From JADJWR01 sp964610575 (GTDB lineage Bacteria > Pseudomonadota > Gammaproteobacteria > Burkholderiales > Burkholderiaceae_F), in contig CAZSYX010000009.1 of the NCBI GenBank assembly GCA_964610575.1, positions 1 through 64,000 of the forward strand: a DNA stretch of 64,000 bases, read 5' to 3'. Within the stretch, counting starts at the first letter, position 1; every line of letters starts with the position of its first letter. A program made the position numbers and the translations under genes. The notes under the pieces are model-generated. The model was not told the origin of the DNA, ran no database searches, and saw only the letters and a program-made list of their open reading frames with translations. This document shows, piece by piece, positions 46,851 through 56,657 of this stretch.

Positions 46851-48989
46851 ATGACTTTCCTCGCCCGCATCTTCCTGGCGGCATCGCTGCTCGTTGTTGC
46901 CGCCACCGCAAGCGCGCAGCCGGTGCGCGTCGACAACGCCGAGGCCGAACTGGTTGCGGCCGTCGACGCGGTCGTTCCCGGCCAGCCGCTTTCCGCCGGC
47001 CTGATCATCAGGCACGACCCGCACTGGCACACCTACTGGCGGGTGCCCGGCGACTCCGGGCTGCCGACGACGATCAACTGGCAGTTGCCCGCGGGGTTCA
47101 CCGCCGGGCCGATCGAGTGGCCGGTGCCGAAGCGCCTGCCGATCGGGCCGCTGATGAACTTCGGCTACGAGGGCGAGTTGCTGCTGCCGGTACGGATCGC
47201 CGTGCCGGCGGACGTGGCGCCCGGGCAGACAGTGCAACTGAAGGCGCGCGCCGACTGGCTGATCTGCAAGGAAGTCTGCATTCCCGGCGGTGCGGACCTG
47301 CAGCTTGCGCTGCCGGTGCGCACCGGGGCGGCACCGTCGCGCTTTGCGCCGCTGTTCGCCAGCACGCGGGCGCAGGTTCCGCAGCCAGCCACGCTCGAGG
47401 CGGCGTCGGCAACGATCGATGGCGGGCGGGTCCGCCTTGCCTACAAGCCGGCTGCGCCGGTGCAGCGCCTGGAGTTCTTCCCGCTCGAGGAATCACGCAT
47501 CGAGCCGGCCGCCGCGCAGACGCTGCGCGCCGAGGCCGACGGCACGGCGCTGTACCTCACCGCGGCGCAGCCGGTGGCGGCGCAATTCACCCGCCTGAAG
47601 GGTGTGCTGATCGCCAACGGCGGGCCCGCCGCCGCCGACGGCGGAGGTTGGGCGGCGGAAATCGACGTGCCGCTCGTTGCCGGCGTCATGCCGCAGGTGG
47701 CGGCGGCAGCCGCCAAACCGGTCGCGGCCGGGGGCGGTGCCACGGCAGTGACCTTCTGGGTTGCGCTGGCCGGTGCATTCGTCGGCGGCCTGATCCTCAA
47801 CCTGATGCCCTGCGTCTTCCCGGTGCTGTCGCTGAAACTGCTCAGCCTGATGCAGCACCAGCGCGCCGAAGACGAGGCGCACCTGCCGCACGCTTCGCTG
47901 CGCGCGCATGGCGGTGCCTTCGCCGCGGGTGTGCTGGTGTGCTTCGTGCTGCTGGCCGCGCTGCTGATCGGGTTGCGCGCCGCAGGCGAGCAACTCGGCT
48001 GGGGCTTCCAGTTGCAGACGCCGTGGGTCATCGCGGCGCTGCTGCTGCTGTTCTTCCTGATCGGCCTGAACCTGCTCGGCACTTTCGAGTTCAGCTTCGG
48101 CGGCGCGCTCGCTTCGAGCGGCGCCGCGCAGCGCCTGCAGGGCGACCGCCTGAGCGGCAGCTTCGCCACCGGTGTGCTCGCGGTGGTGGTCGCCGCGCCC
48201 TGCACAGCGCCCTTCATGGGTGCGGCGCTCGGCTACGCGGTGACGCAGCCGGCGCCGATTGCACTGGCCGTGTTCGCGATGCTCGGTGCCGGCATGGCGA
48301 CGCCATATTTCGCACTGACGTGGATGCCGGCCGCTCTGAGGCGGCTGCCACGCCCCGGCGTGTGGATGCTGCGCTTCAAGCAGGTGATGGCGTTCCCGAT
48401 GTTCGCCACCTGCGTCTGGCTGCTGTGGGTGCTCGCGCAGCAGATCGGCGTCGACGCCATGGCGCTGGTCCTCGGCGGACTGGTGCTCGCGGCACTGGCC
48501 GCCTGGGCTTTCGGTCTTGCCCAGTCGGGCGCGAAGCGCTGGCGCTGGATGGCGCTGGTCGCCGCGCCGCTGGCGCTGTACGGCGTGTTCGCGATGACCA
48601 TGCCGGGCGCCGTGCCGCCGCGAGGCGAACTCGCCAAGGCTGCGGATGGCGCCGCCTGGCAGCCGTGGAGCCGCGCGGCGGAGGAGGCGCAGATCGCTGC
48701 CGGTAAACCGGTGTTCATCGACTTCACCGCGGCGTGGTGTGTCACCTGCCAGGCCAACAAGCGGCTGGTGCTGGCGAGCGACTCGGTGCGCGAGGCCTTC
48801 GCGAAGCGCGGCGTCACGCTGCTGCGCGCCGACTGGACCAGTCGCGACGACGAGATCACGCGCGAGCTGGCGCGATTCAACCGCAACGGCGTGCCGCTGT
48901 ACGTCCTGTACGACCGCAATGGCGCAACGCACGTGCTGCCCGAACTGCTCACCGAGCGCATCGTGCTCGATGCGCTGGACCGACTCTGA
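46851..48989 (+). CDS. DsbD/ScsB-like thiol:disulfide interchange protein
   Basis: 712 residues. Signal peptide MTFLARIFLAASLLVVAATASA, then a periplasmic domain with DWLICKEVCIPGG (Cys pair), and an eight-helix CcdA-like core with Cys in LNLMPCVFPVLSLKLL and VVAAPCTAPFMGAALG. A C-terminal thioredoxin domain carries AAWCVTCQANK. It carries electrons from cytosolic thioredoxin across the inner membrane to periplasmic partners. The N-terminal domain resembles ScsB rather than classical DsbD. The secreted redoxin gene 29 nt downstream is a likely partner. Confidence 0.9.
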   Translation: MTFLARIFLAASLLVVAATASAQPVRVDNAEAELVAAVDAVVPGQPLSAGLIIRHDPHWHTYWRVPGDSGLPTTINWQLPAGFTAGPIEWPVPKRLPIGPLMNFGYEGELLLPVRIAVPADVAPGQTVQLKARADWLICKEVCIPGGADLQLALPVRTGAAPSRFAPLFASTRAQVPQPATLEAASATIDGGRVRLAYKPAAPVQRLEFFPLEESRIEPAAAQTLRAEADGTALYLTAAQPVAAQFTRLKGVLIANGGPAAADGGGWAAEIDVPLVAGVMPQVAAAAAKPVAAGGGATAVTFWVALAGAFVGGLILNLMPCVFPVLSLKLLSLMQHQRAEDEAHLPHASLRAHGGAFAAGVLVCFVLLAALLIGLRAAGEQLGWGFQLQTPWVIAALLLLFFLIGLNLLGTFEFSFGGALASSGAAQRLQGDRLSGSFATGVLAVVVAAPCTAPFMGAALGYAVTQPAPIALAVFAMLGAGMATPYFALTWMPAALRRLPRPGVWMLRFKQVMAFPMFATCVWLLWVLAQQIGVDAMALVLGGLVLAALAAWAFGLAQSGAKRWRWMALVAAPLALYGVFAMTMPGAVPPRGELAKAADGAAWQPWSRAAEEAQIAAGKPVFIDFTAAWCVTCQANKRLVLASDSVREAFAKRGVTLLRADWTSRDDEITRELARFNRNGVPLYVLYDRNGATHVLPELLTERIVLDALDRL

Positions 48990-49018
48990 CCTGAATCGAC
49001 CTCACCAAGGAGCCGACG

Positions 49019-49624
49019 ATGCTGCGACGCGCCTTTCTTGCCACCGCCTTGCTTGCCGCTGCGCCCCTGCCGGCATTGTCCCAGCCCACTGCGGGTCAGC
49101 CCGCGCCCGCGTTCACGCTGACCGATCTCGACGGCCGCAAGGTCTCGCTGGCCGACCTGAAGGGCAAGTACGTCGTGCTCGAGTGGACCAACCCGGGCTG
49201 CCCGTTCGTGCAGAAGCACTACGACAGCGGCAACATGCAGTCGCTGCAGAAGCGCTTCACCGCCGAAGGCGTGCAGTGGATCGTCATCAACTCGACGAGC
49301 CCGTCGCACTCCGACTACCTGAAGCCGGCCGAGCAGAAGGCCTGGCTGCTCAAGCACGGCGCGGCCGCCTCGGTCGCCGCGCTCGATGCCGACGGCACGG
49401 TCGGTCGCGCCTATGCGGCCAAGGTCACGCCGCACATGTACGTGATCGATCCGAACGGCGTGCTCCTCTATGCCGGCGCCATCGACGACAAGCGCAGCGC
49501 CAACCCGGCCGACGTCAAGACCGCCAACAACTACGTCGTGCGGGCGTTCGCCGAACTGCGCGCCGGCAAGCCGGTCTCGGCGCCGTCGACGCAGGCCTAC
49601 GGTTGCACGATCAAGTACGGCTGA
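49019..49624 (+). CDS. secreted redoxin (AhpC/TSA-like thioredoxin-fold protein)
   Basis: 201 residues. Signal peptide MLRRAFLATALLAAAPLPALS, then a thioredoxin-fold domain APAFTLTDLDGRKVSLADLKGKYVVLEW with a single active-site Cys in NPGCPFVQKHYDSGN, and a second Cys near the C-terminus (YGCTIKYG). PHMYVIDPNGVLLYAGAIDD is the cis-Pro region. It is probably a periplasmic peroxiredoxin-like protein reduced by the DsbD-like protein encoded just upstream. Ribosome-binding site AAGGAG. Confidence 0.87.
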   Translation: MLRRAFLATALLAAAPLPALSQPTAGQPAPAFTLTDLDGRKVSLADLKGKYVVLEWTNPGCPFVQKHYDSGNMQSLQKRFTAEGVQWIVINSTSPSHSDYLKPAEQKAWLLKHGAAASVAALDADGTVGRAYAAKVTPHMYVIDPNGVLLYAGAIDDKRSANPADVKTANNYVVRAFAELRAGKPVSAPSTQAYGCTIKYG

Positions 49625-49645
49625 TCAGCGAGGGGTGTTCGCCGA

Positions 49646-51121
49646 TCACCCGTTCGCATAGACCCATTGCAGCAGCGCGTCGTGCACGGCCTGGCCGTTG
49701 CGGGCGTTGGGGTGGTTGATGATCGCCACCACAACGTAGCGGCGGCCGCTGGCTGCGTGCACGTAGCCGGCGATGGCGCGCACGTCGGCGAGCAGGCCTG
49801 TCTTGATGTGCGCCGCGCCCGCCGCGCCGTTGCGCTTGCGCATCGTGCCGTCGACGCCGACCAGCGGCAGTGATGCCATCAGTTCCGGCATCAGCGGGCT
49901 GGCAAAGGCGTGGCGCAGCAGCCGCGCCAGGCTTGCCGCCGACACGCGTTCGATGCGCGACAGGCCGGAGCCGTTTTCCAGCACCAGTTCAGGCATGGCC
50001 AGGCCGCGGCTGTCAAGCCAGGCGCGGACGGCTGCCTCGGCTCGCGCTGCGCTGGCGCTCTGGCGGCCGCCGTCGGCACCGAGCGTCAGGTAGATCTGTC
50101 GCGCCATCACGTTGTTGCTGAACTTGTTGACGTCGCGGATCACTTCCGCGAGCGGCGCCGACTCGTTCAGCGCGATGCGGCGCGCGTCGGCGGGCACCGG
50201 GCCTTCGCGCGGCTTGCCGGTCCAGGTGCCGCCGGCGCTGCTCCACAGTGCGGCAAAGGCGGCGGCGAAATAGCGACCGTGATCGAGCAGCGACAGGTGC
50301 CATAGCTGCTCGCCGCAGGAAAGCGGATAGGCGCCGCGGAACACCGGCGCCATCGGGTCGGAGAAATCGGCCTGCAGCCTGCCGCGCCAGTCGCCGCACG
50401 GCCCATCGGCGGCGCGCACGCTGGCCGGCAGCTTCATGCCGGCGAGCAGCGGGATGGCGACGACGCGGGCGCTCCTGGTCTCGGGATCCGGCACGAAGCC
50501 CAGCGAGACCGCCTTGAAGTTCAGCAGCAGCGCATCGGGGCCGGCGTTGTACGGGCGGAACCGTTCGCCGTCGAAGTCGCTGGGTTCGTGTGCGACCAGG
50601 TCGAACGCCGAGCGGTCGAGCACCACGTCGCCGCGGATCTCGCGGATGCCGTAGCCGCGGATGCGCTGGACCATCAGCCACAGGCTCTCGATCACCAGCT
50701 TGGGATCGCCGCTGCCGCGGATCACCAGGTTTCCTTCGAGCACGTCGCGCCGCAGTGCGCCGCTGGCGAAGGCTTCCGTGCGCCATGTGTAGGCCGGCCC
50801 AAGCAGGTCGAGCGCCGCATAGGTGGTGACGAGTTTCATCGTCGACGCCGGGTTCATCGGCTGCGACTCGTTGGCCTCGACGCTCACGCCGTCGGGAGCG
50901 AGCGGCATCACGACGATCGCCGAGGCGGCCGGCGGAATCGCCGCGCTGCGCAGCGCCGCGTTGACCGTGTCCGGCACCGGCCGGCGTGTCGATGTGTCCT
51001 GCGCCGAGGCGATCGGGCCGCTCAGGGCGGCGGCGAGAAGCAGCGCTGCGCCGAAGCGGCGCGCGATCGACGAGCGAAGAAGCTCGCCGGCAAGTGGGAC
51101 TTCGCTGCGGCAGACAGGCAT
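49646..51121 (-). CDS. dacB: D-alanyl-D-alanine carboxypeptidase/endopeptidase (PBP4, DacB)
   Basis: 491 residues. An N-terminal extension and signal peptide (RRFGAALLLAAALSGPIASAQ) precede penicillin-binding motifs STMK (PASTMKLVTTYAAL), SNN (NKFSNNVMARQ) and KTG (AHIKTGLLADVRA). It removes terminal D-Ala or cuts D-Ala-mDAP cross-links in the periplasm. The ATG at 51121 leaves a slightly long leader, and a start a few codons inside is possible. Confidence 0.92.
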   Translation of the reverse strand: MPVCRSEVPLAGELLRSSIARRFGAALLLAAALSGPIASAQDTSTRRPVPDTVNAALRSAAIPPAASAIVVMPLAPDGVSVEANESQPMNPASTMKLVTTYAALDLLGPAYTWRTEAFASGALRRDVLEGNLVIRGSGDPKLVIESLWLMVQRIRGYGIREIRGDVVLDRSAFDLVAHEPSDFDGERFRPYNAGPDALLLNFKAVSLGFVPDPETRSARVVAIPLLAGMKLPASVRAADGPCGDWRGRLQADFSDPMAPVFRGAYPLSCGEQLWHLSLLDHGRYFAAAFAALWSSAGGTWTGKPREGPVPADARRIALNESAPLAEVIRDVNKFSNNVMARQIYLTLGADGGRQSASAARAEAAVRAWLDSRGLAMPELVLENGSGLSRIERVSAASLARLLRHAFASPLMPELMASLPLVGVDGTMRKRNGAAGAAHIKTGLLADVRAIAGYVHAASGRRYVVVAIINHPNARNGQAVHDALLQWVYANG

Positions 51122-51164
51122 GCGCGAAGCTTAATCGGCTGCGCGCCGCCTGCTGCCGCGACGC

Positions 51165-52025
51165 TCAGCGATTCAGCGCAGCGGACAGGCGACGCCTGTA
51201 CGAAGACACCAGCTGCGGCTGGTCGGATGCGAGATCGAACACCGACAGCATCAGCCGCCGGCCAATGTCGTCGCCGAAGGCGCGGTCGCGCTCGACGATC
51301 ACCATCAGCTGCTCCAGCGCCGGCTCATATTCCCGCCGCGCCACCAGCGCATTGGCCAGATCGAGTCGCGCCTGCAGGTCGTCCGGACTGGCTGCGGTGC
51401 GCTGCTGCAGCACCTCGGTGGCAGGCAGTTCGGTGGCGTGCTGCTGGCTCTGCAACTGGGCGTTCAACGCGGTCCAGTGCGACTGCAGCTTGCCGGCCGC
51501 CGAAACACCGGTCAGGCACTTCGACGCTTCGTCGAGGCGGCCCGCGTCGGACGAGCGCTCGAGAAGCAGCTGCGCCAGGTCCATGCGAGTCACGTCGCGG
51601 TCCGGGTCGAGCGCCAGCGCAGCGCGCAGCGCGCTGGCAGCGCCGGTCACGTCGCCGCTTTCGAGCAGTTCAGCGGCCTTGCGCCGCTGTGTCTCGGCAG
51701 GATCGGGCAGCAGCCGGCCAACGAACTGACGCAGCGCATCCGCGGGCAGCACGCCGACAAATGAGTCGACCGGCTGGCCGGCGACGAAGGCGACCACGAA
51801 GGGGATGCTGCGCACGCCGAAGCGCGCAGACAGTTCCTGGTCCTCGTCGACGTTGACCTTGACGACTTTCAGCCTGCCCTTGAACTCCGATTCGATCGCT
51901 GCCAGCAGCGGCGACAGCGTCCGGCAGGGGCCGCACCACGGCGCCCAGAAATCGACCAGCACCGGCGCTTCGCGCGACGCATCGATCACATCGCGGGGGA
52001 AGTCTTCCTGTGTCGTGTCCAGCAT
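51165..52025 (-). CDS. cnoX: chaperedoxin CnoX/YbbN (thioredoxin domain plus TPR-like C-terminus)
   Basis: 286 residues. N-terminal thioredoxin domain with active site WAPWCGPCRTL (intact CxxC, unlike E. coli CnoX) and cis-Pro VRSIPFVVAF, followed by a helical tetratricopeptide-like region from about residue 115. CnoX proteins protect unfolded proteins under oxidative stress and hand them to GroEL. A perfect ribosome-binding site (AAGGAGGTG, 7 nt spacing) fixes the start. groESL lies about 1.2 kb away in the opposite direction. Confidence 0.88.
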   Translation of the reverse strand: MLDTTQEDFPRDVIDASREAPVLVDFWAPWCGPCRTLSPLLAAIESEFKGRLKVVKVNVDEDQELSARFGVRSIPFVVAFVAGQPVDSFVGVLPADALRQFVGRLLPDPAETQRRKAAELLESGDVTGAASALRAALALDPDRDVTRMDLAQLLLERSSDAGRLDEASKCLTGVSAAGKLQSHWTALNAQLQSQQHATELPATEVLQQRTAASPDDLQARLDLANALVARREYEPALEQLMVIVERDRAFGDDIGRRLMLSVFDLASDQPQLVSSYRRRLSAALNR

Positions 52026-52118
52026 TGCGCACCTCCTTCGCCCGATGTCGGGGCGGAGTGCCGCCGGTACAAGGGCGCGCCGCTCGGCTGCAGGCGCTGC
52101 CGCAGCCGGCAACCGGCG

Positions 52119-52784
52119 TCAGGTCATCAGGTGCATCAAGCCGAGGCCGGCGCGGCGATGATGGCCGAAGCCGTGGCAGAGCCGGTACTTGAACACCTCG
52201 GGCTCGGCGACTTCGAGAGCGCCTTCGATCTGTGCGTAGTCGACCTTGACCTTCTGGCCCTTGTGGGCGAAGCGCAGCACCTGCATCGACACGTCGAGCA
52301 TCATGGGAGTGAAGCCGTATCTCAGGGCGCTGGCGCGCATCCAGGCCTCGACGTCCCGCTGGTTGACGTAAGGCTCGATCTTCTTCTCGTTACCGGCGAT
52401 CTTCACGCGGCCGGCACAGACCTGCAGCGCGAAGCGGTACATCAGCCCTTCGGCGAGCTGGACCACGCAGCGCTTCGGTTCGAGCGCGCTGACGGCGTTG
52501 GTGGGCCAGCGCGTCCACGGCGCGGCCGACTGAACCCAGTAGCGACCCGCGATCGAGCTGTCGGCACGGAAAAGGAACTCGCCTTCACCGGCCTTCTGCC
52601 CGAACACCTCGGTCAGTTCGCCGTGCGCGGTGATGGGGTCGGTTTCCGGTGCGAAGGCGACCGCGGTTTCGAATACCTCGAGGGCCGGGAGCTCGAGGCG
52701 CGTGAAGCTCAGTACGGAGTGGATGAACCCGGAACGCCGGGACCGGGTGCGTCTGGAGTCTCTCTTGCTGCTGAACAAGGCCAC
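52119..52784 (-). CDS. orphan Cas6e/CasE-family CRISPR endoribonuclease-like protein
   Basis: 221 residues. After a basic extension (residues 1-22) it aligns by eye with Cas6e: VLSFTRLELP (first strand), then AHGELTEVFG with His54 at the place of E. coli Cas6e His20, followed at the same spacing by EGEFLFRAD. Then YWVQSAAPW, LMYRFALQVCAGRVK, and the C-terminal glycine-rich loop G205-F-G207 ... G213-L-G215-L typical of Cas6 proteins. Cas6e cuts CRISPR repeat hairpins in type I-E systems. No other cas gene or array was seen in the window. The GTG at 52784 is the best in-frame start; its ribosome-binding site is weak. Gap of 93 nt to cnoX, same direction. Confidence 0.75.
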   Translation of the reverse strand: MALFSSKRDSRRTRSRRSGFIHSVLSFTRLELPALEVFETAVAFAPETDPITAHGELTEVFGQKAGEGEFLFRADSSIAGRYWVQSAAPWTRWPTNAVSALEPKRCVVQLAEGLMYRFALQVCAGRVKIAGNEKKIEPYVNQRDVEAWMRASALRYGFTPMMLDVSMQVLRFAHKGQKVKVDYAQIEGALEVAEPEVFKYRLCHGFGHHRRAGLGLMHLMT

Positions 52785-53019
52785 GATGCTCGGTCTTCCA
52801 CGAGGGGCGGCACGGCAGTCGATTGCCCGACCGCGGCTCGCCGAATGAGCTTTGGATTGGCGCAAGCGTGCCGCAGCGATCGTGCGACGGGAACTGGCCG
52901 CGCGGATTAGTCCCTCGTTATGAGCGGCGTCCGGCATGCCGGCGCTGGTCCGTCGGTCAGGCCGGCCGACGGCCGGAGCCGTGCCAACGCCTATTCGGGC
53001 TACCCCGGGCTTCGGCCGG

Positions 53020-53046
53020 CTTGAACTCCGGCTCGCCCGCCCCTAT
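53020..53046 (+). promoter_or_regulatory. sigma-32 heat-shock promoter of groESL
   Basis: -35 CTTGAA (53020-53025), 14-nt spacer, -10 CCCCTAT (53040-53046), close to the RpoH consensus CTTGAA-N13/14-CCCCATNT. It places the transcription start within the CIRCE element just downstream. Confidence 0.8.
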
Positions 53047-53048
53047 CA

Positions 53049-53075
53049 TTAGCACTCGCCCAAGGGGAGTGCTAG
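53049..53075 (+). promoter_or_regulatory. CIRCE operator (HrcA-binding)
   Basis: TTAGCACTC-N9-GAGTGCTAG matches the CIRCE consensus TTAGCACTC-N9-GAGTGCTAA at 17 of 18 positions. HrcA bound here would repress groESL until heat shock. Confidence 0.95.
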
Positions 53076-53199
53076 CAAGGTGCGTATGCTCTCCCATCTC
53101 GGCGCCGGACGGTGGTGCCGTCAGGTCGTAGTTTGTTAGTGGTTACTCTCTTTCTGTTCCTGAGTTTTCAGGACATTTATCGGCAAATCAGGAGACTTT

Positions 53200-53487
53200 A
53201 TGAAAATTCGTCCGTTGCACGATCGGGTGATCGTCAAGCGTCTGGATCAGGAGCGCAAGACCGCGTCGGGCATCGTGATCCCCGACACCGCCGCTGAAAA
53301 GCCTGACCAAGGCGAAATCGTCGCCGTCGGCCCCGGCAAGCGCGATGAGAACGGCAAGTTGATCGCTCTGGACGTCAAGGTCGGCGACCGGGTGCTGTTC
53401 GGCAAGTACGCCGGGCAGACGGTGAAAGTCGAGGGCGAGGAACTCCTCGTCATGCGCGAAGAAGACCTGATGGGCGTGGTCGCCTAG
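53200..53487 (+). CDS. groES: co-chaperonin GroES
   Basis: 95 residues. MKIRPLHDRVIVKRL start, mobile loop region ASGIVIPDTAAEKPDQG (about 23-39), GDRVLFGKYAGQTVK and C-terminal EEDLMGVVA. Forms the heptameric lid of GroEL. AGGAGA ribosome-binding site; preceded by a sigma-32/CIRCE promoter and followed after 71 nt by groEL. Confidence 0.98.
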   Translation: MKIRPLHDRVIVKRLDQERKTASGIVIPDTAAEKPDQGEIVAVGPGKRDENGKLIALDVKVGDRVLFGKYAGQTVKVEGEELLVMREEDLMGVVA

Positions 53488-53558
53488 CGAGCCCGAATGA
53501 GGTCGGCCGCCACGGGCGCCCGACCACTTCAACAACTTTCTGATCGGAGTTTTCGAAT

Positions 53559-55211
<1,653 letters not shown>

Positions 55212-55268
55212 CGACGATGTCCAAGAGCGGGTCGCGCGCCAGCGCTGCCCGCGACTGGAGACAACGCC

Positions 55269-55295
55269 GTCATCCCCGCGTAGGCGGGGATCCAT
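55269..55295 (+). repeat. REP/dRS3-like palindrome resembling a type I-E CRISPR repeat stem
   Basis: Contains ATCCCCGC-GTAG-GCGGGGAT, a perfect 8-bp stem with a 4-nt loop, flanked by GTC and CCAT. Elements of this form are dispersed in many betaproteobacterial genomes (compare neisserial dRS3). The stem is the same as that of the E. coli type I-E CRISPR repeat (CCCCGC-GCCA-GCGGGG). I saw a single copy in the window, so it is not a CRISPR array. Confidence 0.7.
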
Positions 55296-55311
55296 GTCGG
55301 TCGTACGAAAC

Positions 55312-55337
55312 AGCCCGCTTCGGCGGGCTTTTTCTTT
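55312..55337 (+). terminator. Rho-independent terminator of groESL
   Basis: AGCCCGC-TTCG-GCGGGCT stem with a UUCG tetraloop (55312-55329), followed by TTTTCTTT. About 100 nt after the groEL stop. Confidence 0.92.
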
Positions 55338-55420
55338 GGTGCGCCCATTCGACGGCAAACAGGCCGCGGTTGCGCGCAGAATCGCCGCTTTGACCGGTGC
55401 TGCCGTGTCAACGGCAAACG

Positions 55421-56647
55421 ATGAACGCGGATACTGCCCCGCACCCAGCAGCCAACAGCCGTGCATGGCAACTGCTGGTCGCCCTCGGCGTCACGCAGAT
55501 CGTTTCGTGGGGCTCGATCTACTACGCCTTCGCGCTGCTGCTCGAGCCGCTGCAGCGTGATCTCGGCGCCGGCAAGAGCGAGATCGCCGGCGCGTTTTCG
55601 GCGGCGCTGCTGGTTTCCGGCCTGTGCGCGACCGCCATCGGCAGGACCATCGACCGGCTCGGCGGCCGCTGGGTGATGACGCTCGGCTCGCTGGCCGCCG
55701 TCGCGCTGCTGGCGGCGCTGTCGCAGGTGCAGTCGCTGCCGGTGCTGTACCTGATCTGGATCGGCCTCGGCGTGTCGATGGCGGCGACGCTGTACGAGCC
55801 GGCCTTCGTCGTCGTCGCGCAGGTCTATCGCCTGAACTACCGGCGCGCGCTGACGGTGCTGACGCTGTTCGGCGGCTTTGCCAGCACGGTGTTCTGGCCG
55901 ATCACGACGTGGCTGATCGAGCGCTTCGGCTGGCGCGAGGCGGTGCTGTGGCTGGCGGCGATCAATCTCGTGCTTTGCGTGCCGCTGCATCTGCTACTGC
56001 TGCCGCGCACCAGCGGCGCGGCGGTGCCGACGCCACAGGGGAAAGCCGGCACCTCACGCCTTCGGCTGTGGGCCGACCGCCGCTTCCGCGCGCTGACGAT
56101 GGCGTTTCTCGCCCACTATGTCGTCGTCTCCGCCATTGCCGCTCACCTGATCGCCTTGCTGCTGGCGCGCGGCATGTCGCCGGCAGCGGCCGCGGGAATC
56201 GGTGCGCTGATCGGGCCGATGCAGGTCGCCGGCCGCGTCGTCGAGTTCGGCGCCAGCCGCTGGCTGACGGTCGGGCAGGTGGGTCGCATCGCGGCGATCG
56301 CGATGCCGATGTCGCTGCTTGCCCTGCTGTGGGCCGACACGAGCGTGCTCTGGCTGACGGTGTTCGCGGTGCTGTTCGGCGCCGGCAACGGCGCGATGAC
56401 CGTCATCCGCGGCGCGCTGCCGGTGGAGATGTACGGCCGCGACAACTATGGCGCGATCGCCGGCGCGCTGGCCACGCCGGGACTGCTGGCCCGCGCCGTC
56501 GGCCCGATCTTCGCAGCGCTGCTGTGGTCGGCGCTCGGCGGCTACGAGCGAACGACGGTGGTGCTGATCGTGGTGGCCGCCGTCGGCGCGACGGCCTTCG
56601 CCTATGCAACGCGCGACGCCGGCACAGCGTCGCCGACGGACCGCTGA
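55421..56647 (+). CDS. MFS transporter
   Basis: 408 residues, 12 predicted membrane helices. First helix QLLVALGVTQIVSWGSIYYAFALLL, MFS motif AIGRTIDRLGGRWVMTLGS between helices 2 and 3, and a central cytosolic loop (RTSGAAVPTPQGKAGTSRLRLW). The YYAF...LLEPLQRDLGAGKSEIAGAFSAALL opening is common in MFS proteins of the oxalate/formate or monocarboxylate type, but the substrate cannot be assigned. The ATG at 55421 begins MNADTAPHPAANSRAW. It converges with the photolyase gene. Confidence 0.87.
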   Translation: MNADTAPHPAANSRAWQLLVALGVTQIVSWGSIYYAFALLLEPLQRDLGAGKSEIAGAFSAALLVSGLCATAIGRTIDRLGGRWVMTLGSLAAVALLAALSQVQSLPVLYLIWIGLGVSMAATLYEPAFVVVAQVYRLNYRRALTVLTLFGGFASTVFWPITTWLIERFGWREAVLWLAAINLVLCVPLHLLLLPRTSGAAVPTPQGKAGTSRLRLWADRRFRALTMAFLAHYVVVSAIAAHLIALLLARGMSPAAAAGIGALIGPMQVAGRVVEFGASRWLTVGQVGRIAAIAMPMSLLALLWADTSVLWLTVFAVLFGAGNGAMTVIRGALPVEMYGRDNYGAIAGALATPGLLARAVGPIFAALLWSALGGYERTTVVLIVVAAVGATAFAYATRDAGTASPTDR

Positions 56648-56657
56648 GGATGCCGTT

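Larger units (their letters stand above)
52785..53199. other. 415-nt divergent intergenic region upstream of groES
   Basis: No gene. A hairpin with 7-bp arms (CCGTCGG/CCGACGG, 52950-52972) lies mid-region. The sigma-32 promoter and CIRCE element at 53020-53075 follow. The remaining ~125 nt is the groES leader, with a TCCTGA-GTTT-TCAGGA hairpin at 53158-53173 and an AGGAGA ribosome-binding site at 53190-53195. Confidence 0.7.
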
